Source: Plasmodium vivax
Taxonomy: Eukaryota; Apicomplexa; Aconoidasida; Haemosporida; Plasmodiidae
Direction: 5' to 3'
Assembly (NCBI RefSeq): GCF_000002415.2
Contig: NC_009910.1
Span: 593,501 to 657,500 of the forward strand
DNA: 64,000 nt
In this document: in pieces, positions 49,247 through 58,140 of the stretch
How positions within the stretch are numbered: position 1 is the first letter of the stretch
How the letters are laid out: each line of letters opens with the position of its first letter
Made by a program: the position numbers and the translations under genes
The notes under the pieces: generated by a model
The model's input: only the letters and a program-made list of their open reading frames with translations
What the model was told of the DNA's origin: nothing
Databases searched by the model: none

Positions 49247-50668
49247 GGGAGGGAAGAGGACCCCCAACCGATCAGCCGATCAGCCGACCGATCAGCAGAC
49301 CAACTAACCGTGGAAGATGCACACGTGGAGGTCGGGGCCAAGGGCGGAACGGACCACCTCAAGTCGAGGGAACAGAAGTTGCGGTGAAGCACTCAGGGGG
49401 GTTCCCCCCCCACCGCAGTTGGCACTTCCAATAAATGTTTCTTCCCCGGCAGCTGCACCTGTTCTTGAGGGTGCACATGCTGCCCTCGCGTAAGTGGGTG
49501 GCGTCTATCCGAGGAGTGTTGCCATTTGGCTATCTCGTTTTTCGTTTTTCAGTTTTTTTGTTTTTTTTTGTTTTTTAATTTTTAGTTTTTTCCCCCGTCG
49601 CCGCATCCCTTTGCAACTGTGTTGTTGCGTTTGTTGCTGCGCTTTTCCTTTTCTTTTCCTTTTTTTTTTTCTTTTTTTTTTCTTTTTTTTGCGCCTTCGC
49701 GTACCTGCGTTCCCGTTAAAGTCCACCCTTTTTTTCAACTGGCACTTTTTTTTTTATAAACAGCCACGCCGTGGGGTCATTTCCTTTTGCTCTACGTCTG
49801 CGTCTGCGTCCTCCCCTGCTGAGGGGCAACACAGGGACGAGCGCGAAGTCTCGCGAATGGCAATTGGCGAAGAGGAGAAGTAGCCTCCTCAGTGAAGTCG
49901 TGAAATCAATTGGGTCATTCCATCCGTGTGGGTGGGTAGCGTAGGTGAGTAAAGTGCGGGTTTCCCCTTAACAGGTACCTCCCCATCCACGTGTAGGCAG
50001 ATCGTTACACGTACATTTGTGTATTTACCTGTCTGCAAGTGGCATCACGAACGTACCTGCGTGGTTGCTCTTCCTCCGCGCATTTCCCATTGTGCCAATA
50101 GCGTGATGTTTTTTTTTTTTTTTTTTCCCTCCTGTGTGCATATATTTACCCAGTTGTATATCTTTTTTTTTTTTTTTTTTTATTTTTTTTTTTTTTTTTT
50201 TTTTTTCCGAACTGGGAATAACACTTCCATTTTGTTCATCTGTGTGGTGAGTCCATTGCGGACGTTCTGTTTTGTTTTTTTGTCTTGTGCTGCGCGGTTG
50301 CCTGGCGCACGCGAAGGGAAGGGGGAAAAAAAGGAAAATTGGAAAATTGGAAAGTGAAAAAGTGAAACAGCGGAAAAGTTGTAACCAACTCGCCTTCCGC
50401 GCATGCGCCTTTTTCGTTGTCCTGTCGTAGGGGTGTTCTGCCCGATGCGTAAGCAGAAATAGAGCGTTTTATTTTATTGTTTTTTTTTTTTTTTTTATTT
50501 TATTTTTTTTTTTTTCCACGTTTAACCACACCTTGGGAACTCCCCCCTGGTGTGCACGTGGCTGCCTCGTCTGCCCCTGTCACTCCATTTCGCAGTTCGA
50601 TCGTAGCGCCGCCTACACCAGCGCCGCTTCCGTCACCACCGCTGAATCCGCTGAATCTGCTGCCCCAG
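49247..50668. other. Intergenic region, RON5 to Lys/Pro-rich gene
   Basis: RON5 3' flank and promoter of the next gene. It contains a short ccgatcagccgatcag repeat (49268-49300) and very long T runs near 50108-50126, 50163-50206 and 50479-50515. No coding exon seen. Confidence 0.65.
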
Positions 50669-53600
50669 ATGAGCGCGAAGCCGCCCCCAGCGTTTCTCAA
50701 GAAGGGGGGGCCGCCTCTCCCCAAATCGGTGAAGCCCTTTGGCAAACCCCCCGTCAAACCGCCCTTCCTGCTGAAGCACAAGGGGAAGCCCCCAGGTACC
50801 CGCGAGTGGAGCGTCCCTGCGTGTGTAGGACACACCTTAGCGGGACCATGCCAATCTCGCTTCCCACTCACTTCCTAACATCGCTTCCCCCCCGCAGCGG
50901 CGCTCCTGAAGGGAAAGTCCGAGGAGACAGTCGACAGTGCCCCGAGTGGACGGAGTAGCCTAAGTGAACAGAATGCACCGGGCGGTGAGGACCCCCCGAA
51001 AGAGAACGCACTGGAGATAAGGAGCAAAGCAATCAAGCCGAAAATAAAAGTCCCCGAACTGAAGTTTAAGTGGAAGGAGGGGAAGGCAAAGGTGAAGCCT
51101 CCCCCCAAGGTTACCCCGCTGGGGGGGAAAGCGGCTGCACTGAGCGACGCTCAATCGGAGGAAGACTCCCCTCTGAGTGAGGCCCACTTGGTGAAGCCAG
51201 CCAAGCCAATGATGAAGCCATCCAAGCTGATGATGAAGCCGTCCAAGCCGATGATGAAGCCGGCCAAGACGATGGTGAAGCCATCCCAGCCGATCAAATC
51301 TGGCGCGCTAGAATTCGTTAAGGCACCCAAAGGGGTGAAGCCCAAAGTGAGCCTCTCAGATTTGAAGCTCAAAGGATTAGGCGAGAAGGGTAAAGCGGAA
51401 AAGGGGGAGACTGGAAGGAGCTCCATCCCTGTGGGGTTGGCTTCCCAATCAGGGGTAGAAGCAACGGGGGTGGAAGAAGCGGAGCAGACAGAGATAGGCA
51501 AAGGCGAACCGAATGATAGTGGCTCCCTCGGGGGAAGAGACGAAACGGGAAGAATCAAAAGGGTGATGCACATGAGCAAGTACATTGACAGTGGCAACGT
51601 TGTTAATCAGTTGAGAGGCCAAGGTGGGAATGCAACGCAGGTAGTGAAGGTCAAAGGCGGGGGGGGACCCACTGGTTCATCCCCCGGGGATGCTGGGAAA
51701 GGGAAGCTCCCCCCACCTTCCTTTGCAAAGTACAAGGAAAAGAAATCCAATTCGATTGCAAAAGAAGAGAACGAAGAGGTGGTGCAGAAGTGCAGCGCGT
51801 CCTTCTCGGGTGAAGTGACCAAAGGGGGAGGACGCACGCTCAAGGGGTTGCCTGCAAAGGGGTTACCTCTAAAAGGGTTGCCTTTAAAAGAATCGCCGTC
51901 AAAGGGATCCCCCCCAAAGGGGTTACCTCTAAAAGGGTTGCCTTTAAAAGGATCACCCCCAAACGGGCCACCCCCCAGCAGCACCGCGAACGCCCCCAAG
52001 GAGGGGGAACCAAACAAACCAGCAGACACACACGAGCGTACGCACGAGCGCACAGATGGCCCCCGCGTGATGGTTGGCGTGTCCGACGCAGCCGGCAAAC
52101 AAACGGTGGGCCCCCTGTCGACGTCCAGAACAAGCACACTCATGCAGGACACCCATTATCTAAATGCCTTTTCCAGGCTAGACGGGAACTACGTGGGCAA
52201 GGTCACCGGGCCGGCATCACCGATTGATTGCAGCGATAAGAAGCCCCAACGTCGTGGGGGGCAGAAGGACTTGGAGCAGATGACACCGAGAGGAGGGAGG
52301 CCACCTAGTGTGTACCCCCCCTCAGCAGCGGTTGGAGAGTACCCCCACGGTGGAAACTTCCTTCCTTTCTTTAACTATAACAGTGAGGTATTTCGAGGAG
52401 GGATGGGGACTGGCTGCCCTATGTTCTTCCCTCCTGGGTGGTACTACCTCCCCATGGGCACACATGGCGACTCCGGTTGGGTGGGCCCAGCAGAAGTGGC
52501 AGCAGGTCAAGTGGACGCAGATCGGCTCACCACCTATGGGGAACAAACGGGGAGAGCAAATGAAAGGGGGAAGAAGAAGAGAGGCAGTCGAGCAGGTAAC
52601 CCAACAGTGGGAGGGGGAAGAAGGCAAAGCGATACGCTTATCGCTGCTGGGCACTTGAAGCCGCTGCAGTTTAGGGAGGGAGTCGAATGGAGCAGCGAGG
52701 AGGAGAAGTACCTCAACGCAGATGTAACTATGGAGGAGGAGCGTCGAGAGAGGAAGAAGAAGGAGAGGAGGGGAAGGGGCAGGGGGGTCGGCGGCTCCAT
52801 TGGGGATTCCAAGTGGTACGAAATTGAGCGTCGCCTGAACAACTGCCGGGGGGTCATCCAGGAGAGCGAGGCGGAAGGCGAAGCGGAAGACGAAGCGGAA
52901 TATGAAGCAGGAGCGGGGCAGGAAGACGAGGCGAACCCTAGCTACTACACAGACTGCAGCGAGGCCGCGGACAGCTGCGGTGAGGACACGAAGTACGTCG
53001 ACGGGGTGCGCAGCGAGGGCCACTACGAGGGGGATACCGACTGTGGGGAGGAAGCGGGTGGGAAGAGGAGCCTCACAAAAAACGGTCAGCGGAGGGATGA
53101 CCAGCGGAGGAACGGCCGGAGGAGGACCCCCCTGGAGGAAAGCCACCCCTTTGACGACGACAGCATTTATAAGAATTACAAAGTAGGGTACCTGCGGGAG
53201 GGGCGGAAGTGGGCAAACGAGGGTCTGCGCCGGGGGGGTGGGGAGGCCCCCTTTAAGAAGACCCCCCATGAAGAGGTCCCCCGTGAGACCCCCCTTAAGA
53301 AAACGCACAGAGAACGCCTGAACCGCATCGCCCACCTGTTCCTCCCAAAAAATAAAAAGCACGAAAATGCATTTGACCTCTCCTTGAGCTTCTCCCAAAT
53401 ATCCGAAGGAGACAAAGACGACATAATTCGGATGCTTTTTGCATGCAGAGATTTGGAGAGGCTAATAGAAGAGCAGCACTGCGTTTTGGATATGCTGGAA
53501 AATGACTTACGAGAGGTGAATGCCTCGTTGAAAATGCCACCCTCGTGGAGTAACTTCAACCATTTTGAGGTACTCCAGGAGAGCATCCTCCAGTCGGAAG

Positions 53601-53887
53601 GCGGTCAAGGTGTACCACTAAATAACACTCCTTTTTTTATTAAGGGGAAAGTGGCCTTGATTCCCAAAAATTTGGACTCCTTCTTCGACAAGGCGGCGGT
53701 GGCGGCGACGAAGGCGAACGCGGCGAAAGCGGCGAACGCAGCCAACGCGGCCAATGTGGCGGGCGCCCCCCCTTCCGGTGCCTACTCGCAGCCCGAGGGC
53801 CCCCCCTCCAACAGCAAGTACATGCCCAAGTTCGCCAAGGCCAAGGTGAAGCCGAAGGTGTCGCTGCTGCTGAAGAGGGGCGCGTGA
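50669..53887 (+). CDS. Lys/Pro-rich repeat protein of unknown function, 2 exons, 1038 aa
   Basis: Exon 1 is 50669-50795 and exon 2 is 50898-53887, joined in phase 1 (gtaccc ... cgcag). I do not recognise a known domain. The N-terminal 42 residues are Pro/Lys/Phe-rich (MSAKPPPAFLKKGGPPLPK). Residues of about 140-165 hold the repeat KPSKPMMKPxK, and about 357-405 a KGLPLKGLPLKG repeat. The middle is polar with Arg/Lys clusters and acidic Glu-Ala-Asp runs. The only region that looks folded is about residues 850-965 (HENAFDLSLSFSQIS, DDIIRMLFACRDLERL, then a likely coiled coil CVLDMLENDLREVNASL). An Ala-rich stretch (AANAANAANVAG) precedes a basic C-terminus (KAKVKPKVSLLLKRGA) that echoes the N-terminal Lys-Pro pattern. 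No signal peptide or membrane segment is visible. Basic, Pro-rich ends could bind nucleic acid, but nothing proves it. Confidence 0.85.
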
Positions 53888-54358
53888 GGCGCGCGGCTGG
53901 TTGGCAGCGTTGTGCAGCGCGCTCAACTGTTTTTGCGGGGCGGAAAGAAATTGGCCCCGCCAGTTCGTTCGTTTGTTACATTCATGTTCGTTCGTTTGCT
54001 ACTTTCATGTTTGTCTTTCGCTTTATTGTTGCTGGTCCCGCTTGGGGCCGAACGGGGGAGTCCACTCAGCCCCTGGAAAAAAAAGAAAAAAAAAAAAAAA
54101 AAAAAAAGAACTCCAAATGTTCAAAACGGTAAAAGGAAGTGAAGCACCCGAATGTGTGCAGCGGGGTGGTAAGACAGTTTCTCCATTTGGGAGAAGAGGG
54201 GGAGGGGGCACATGGGTATGCCTTCTCGAGGGGGCAGAAGTGTACCATCTCGTGAAGGCGGAGGGGTACCTTCAGGAGGGAGCTCTCCCAAGTGATCTAC
54301 CCTGTGTAGGTGCAGACGGGCTTGCTACTATACTTCGACGGGACCACCTCTTCGCTCC
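53888..54358. other. Short intergenic region between convergent genes
   Basis: Joint 3' flank of the Lys/Pro-rich and HINT genes. An A-rich run (54078-54108) may mark 3' ends. No gene seen. Confidence 0.7.
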
Positions 54359-55640
54359 TCATCCGGGGGGCCACTTCATCTGCCGCTTGGCCAGGATGTG
54401 CAGGTGCAGGTAGTACACGGACTGGCAGGCCTCGGGCCCGTTGTTGACGACCAGGCGGAAGTCGCCCAGGTTGTTTTTCTTCACAATTTCGGAGACCTTC
54501 CAGGGGGGTAGGCGGTGCGTCGGTAGGTGTGGGTAATAGGTGGGCAATAAGTGGGAGGGGAGGCCACACAGGGAGGCCACACAGAGGGGTTATACAGAGG
54601 GACCTCGTGGGTGGCTGCGCGCTGCCTTACCGCCCACATCATGTGGCCCAGGATCTCCTTGTGCCTCTCCTCCGCCTTGCTGAGCCTCGTCAGCCCATCT
54701 CTCATTTTGGGGATCACGAGGATGTGCACGGGTGCCTGCGGGTTGATGTCGTTAAAGGCGAGGACCTGCGGGGGGGAAGCGGTGGAGGGGGAGGATCGGC
54801 GAAGCAGCGATGATGGGGACGTCGCTTCTGCGTCTGCTGTGCAAGGCGGGGGTGGGGGAGGGTACCTTGTCGTCTTCGTACACGAGGTCAACCTTCACTT
54901 CCTTCCTCGCGATTTTTCCTGCAGGGAAGGTGGGTCAATTGACGCGACTTGGTCGTTCAGTTGACGCGGCGTGGTGGCTCAGATGACGCGGCTTGGTCGT
55001 TCAGTTCACCCGCGTGGTGGCTGCGCATTCCCGTCGCCCCCGCCGACTTACCAAAAATTGAGTCTCCGTTTTCGTCCTTCCCCGCGGCCGCAAGGGCTTT
55101 CTCTTCCTCGTCCGCCATTTTGCCCAGTCGTCTGTTTATGGCTCGTCTGCAGGGGGGCACGCGTGAGGAGCGCCACATGTGAGGGGTGCCACATGTGAAG
55201 TGTGCCGTTTGTGAGGGTCCTATTGCGTCAGACGGTGCTGACGTGAGACGCGGAGTGGTGCTGCCGACAGGGGAGCCCCCCATCAGTGGCAAGTCCCCCG
55301 CTTTGTAATGCAGTCACAGAGGGGGGCCAGTGGCACGTTGAGCCGGCTTGGCCTCTCTCATGGCGGGCCTTACGTGAGGTACTTGTTGCTGTAGGCTATC
55401 TTGGTGAAACAGTTAAAGGCGAAATTTCGAAAGCCACATCTGATGGCTCCACCGGAGGGGTTCATAAAGAGCAGGGGAACTGCGCGGGGTGGGCAGAGGA
55501 AAGGGGATGTGATAAACGGCAGAGGAAACGGGATGGGTTCCCCGGCTTAGGTTTCCGGCTGGCCTCCCCCTCTCTCCAGCTCGCAGCAAAACGAAAAGGG
55601 GGTCCTTACTGAGGCATGAAAGCAGCGGCGGGAAGTACAT
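54359..55640 (-). CDS. HINT1: HINT-type histidine triad nucleotide-binding protein, with N-terminal leader in the 6-exon model (185 aa)
   Basis: Exons, 5' to 3': 55610-55640, 55374-55479, 55052-55146, 54866-54918, 54631-54765 and 54359-54496. All splice sites are canonical and all phases agree. The last 130 residues are a complete HINT core: SIFGKIARKEVKVDLVYEDD, VLAFNDINPQAPVHILVIPK, LRLVVNNG-type strand and QSVYYLHLHILAKRQMKWPPG. HINT enzymes hydrolyse AMP-lysine and other nucleoside phosphoramidates. The His triad reads Tyr-Leu-His-Leu-His, so its first His is Tyr while the nucleophile His is kept. The first three exons add 55 residues: a hydrophobic start (MYFPPLLSCLIPLLFM) and a basic, acid-free stretch (FRNFAFNCFTKIAYSNKYL). 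A shorter 130-aa form could start at the internal ATG at 55118. Confidence is high for the core, lower for the leader. Confidence 0.85.
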
Positions 55641-56279
55641 GTAGCTGCGGGGGGTGGTGTGCGCTGGGGGGTGCTACGCGTTTGGGAGGGTGCTACTCTT
55701 TTGCGGGGTACTACACCTTTGGGGGATCACTGCCTGTCAGTTGCTGGGCAGTCACTACATTGGGAGCTTCTCCTCACCCTTGCGCAGTTGCGAAGTTGTG
55801 CATTTTATTTTTTTTATTTTTATTTATTTTTTTCTTTTTTACCATTTCATTTGCGGCTCTTCTTTGTTGCTCCTCGGAGGATTTCCCCCACCGGGTAGAG
55901 CACCGCATGAGCGCACCGCGTGAGAGCACTCGTGAGCGCCTCGCGCGGGGAGAGGGTCGCTCGAAGGACTCCCCACTGGGTGCCACTGCTCTACGTTAGC
56001 AAATACAGGGGGGGGGGGGGGGGGAAGCCACTCCTCATCGAAACACACTAGTGGTTACCCCTCTTCTTTTGCCCATCAACTCACCTGCTCGTTTTTTTCC
56101 CCGTTGTGGGTGCGACCGGAAGGACAGCGGGGGAGTTGGCTTAACGTTGGGGGTGGTGTTCACTGCACGGAGGGTGGCGCGATCGCCCCCCTTTCGATGG
56201 CAACATTAACGAAGCGAACTTTTCGATGACAAGACTAACCGCTTAACCGTTTCCTCTTTTGCCGCTCCCTTTTCCCCAA
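55641..56279. other. Divergent promoter region, HINT and DNA 3'-phosphatase genes
   Basis: About 640 bases with G-rich and T-rich stretches, including a pure G run of about 16 at 56008-56023. No coding exon seen; no promoter motif can be assigned. Confidence 0.65.
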
Positions 56280-58106
56280 ATGGCAGCAGCGACGGGAAGG
56301 GCGGCCGAGCAGGCGAGTCGGACGCCACGCCTGAAGCGCGCCCTCTGTGTTAAGTACTTAACCTTTTTAAGCCACATAAAAAGAATTAACGTGAAGAGGC
56401 CCTGGAACAGGCACTACTGCTGCGTATTTCGGACGGAAGGACCAGAGGTGGTAACCATGAGGGGGTTGATAGGAAGCATTGTAGCTCCCCATAGAGGGAG
56501 GCACCCCCGAAATAAAGACTCGCTACTCTCTACGCTGCTAAGCCATATGCTCTCCAAGCCAGTGAGAATCGCCTCCTTGGATTTGGATGGCACGTTGATC
56601 AACCCCACAGGAGAGAAGCACCCCAACAGTATCCTAATAAACTCGGAAGCAATGCAAAGCATCATCGCCATAACAAAAATGCGTCAGTATCAGGTGGTTA
56701 TTTTTTCCAATCAGACGAGTGTCTCTTCCCCTGTGTGTGACGCTGCTCATGTGGAGCGGAACAAGCTGCCGCCCCTCTTCACTAAGGTGCGTCGGTTAAC
56801 AGACGCGCTCAGGTACTTTTACGCGCTTTGTGGGGGGCACATAGGGGGGAGGAACAAATTGGGGAGGAAGGATAAACTGGGGAGGCGGCTGCATGCAGGT
56901 GGGAACCCTCCGATCGAGAGACCACATGGGAGGGCCCCCCCCCGTGACACCCCAAATGGCACTACCCACAGAAGCAACTGCGGCGTGAGCGCCTTCTTTG
57001 CCGTGGGAAAAGGAAACATAGAAGCGTTAGACCCCTATCCGAAGCCCAGCGAGGGGCAGTACTGCCTGTTCATCTGCCTGGAGGGGATCAAATATGCCCT
57101 CATGCTAATGAGTTATTTTGCAAAAGAGAGCAGGACCCTCCTCGAGGGGGAACTAATCATGCAGAAGGGGAAACCTTTGGGGGAGTTCCTCCGCCTCGTG
57201 GTCGACATGTGCGAAATTCCCTTTTTGCACACCCTGGTGAAGCGGCTCCGGAGGGGTCCATTTCACCTGAACAAGGTCAGGCTGCTTGTGCTGGATGTGT
57301 ACCTAAACGCCCTGTTGCGGAAAATGGAGTTCTACGTTCGCTTTGGAAGGGAGCACCCGGGGTATGCGGCGCACGTGCAGTTCTTTTTGAGCGACGCGGG
57401 TTGGGGTGGCTCTCTTGGCGGTGCTGGCGAAGGTGGCCATGCTGACCGCTCTGACCTCGCTGGGGTGCCGCCCCCACCGGAGCTGCTGCGCGACGAGCTC
57501 TTTCTGGCGCACCTCGTCCGCTGCCTGGCGTGCAAAAACGAAGTGATGAAGCGGCTTGCGACCACCTTCTCCAGGGCGCTCTTCAATTCAGAGCAGAGCT
57601 TCTACGCAGGGGACAACGTCGGCCGGGACTTTGACCATTCGGACGTGGATTTGCAGGTAGGGTCCAGCGGCGCCATAAGCAGTTGGCATTTGGCAGTTGG
57701 AGGTTGGAGGTTGGGAAGTTTGGCACGCGTCAGCAGTTTGAGTAGCTTCCTCGCTTCTTCACCTTCTAACCTTTTCACCCTCTCGCTTTATCGCCCACAC
57801 CCGTGCAGCCACACGTACACTTATATGTGCTCCCATGCATGCACCCATGCGCGTCCCCTTCTCCCCCCCTTCATCTGCCCTCTTAGTTTGCCGCGCGCGC
57901 TGGGATGAGACTCCTGGATGATGGCCAGGTGCGCCAGTTGGGTGACCCCCAAAAGGGAAGCGAATGGTTGGGACGTTTCCGCTTCCCTTCCGCGTGCACG
58001 TCCAATTGCACGTCCAATTGCACGTCCAATTGCACATCTGATTGCACATCTGATTGCACATCTGATTGCACATCTGATTGCACATCTGATTGCACATCCG
58101 ATTGTT

Positions 58107-58108
<2 letters not shown>
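56280..58108 (+). CDS. Polynucleotide 3'-phosphatase (PNKP phosphatase domain), 2 exons, 532 aa
   Basis: Exon 1 is 56280-57656 and exon 2 is 57887-58108 (gtaggg ... tcttag, phase 0). HAD-superfamily motifs are in PNKP order: motif I SLDLDGTLI (D101 nucleophile, D103), motif II VVIFSNQTSV (S143), and motif IV SFYAGDNVGRDFDHSDVDLQ (D445, then Asp pairs). After the intron FAARAGMRLL matches the FAxNLG segment that follows motif IV in PNKP. The enzyme removes 3'-phosphate from DNA ends before repair synthesis and ligation. No Walker A kinase motif follows, so this is a phosphatase-only form, like yeast Tpp1. A long insert (about residues 160-410, with VGKGNIEALDPYPKPSEGQY and EGIKYALMLMSYF) separates motifs II and IV. 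The C-terminus ends in nine Cys-Thr-Ser-Asn/Asp repeats plus a final Cys. The start is the first in-frame ATG; no signal peptide. Confidence 0.85.
57995..58105 (+). repeat. 12-bp minisatellite coding for Cys-Thr-Ser-Asn/Asp repeats
   Basis: Three copies of tgcacgtccaat followed by five of tgcacatctgat and one of tgcacatccgat, in frame at the 3' end of the 3'-phosphatase gene, followed directly by TGT TAA and a T run of about 34 bases. Confidence 0.9.

Positions 58109-58140
<32 letters not shown>

Noticed and set aside
51151..53586. Long antisense open frames under the Lys/Pro-rich gene
   Set aside because: GC-rich sequence lacks stops by chance; no ATG-plus-splice model or protein-like composition.
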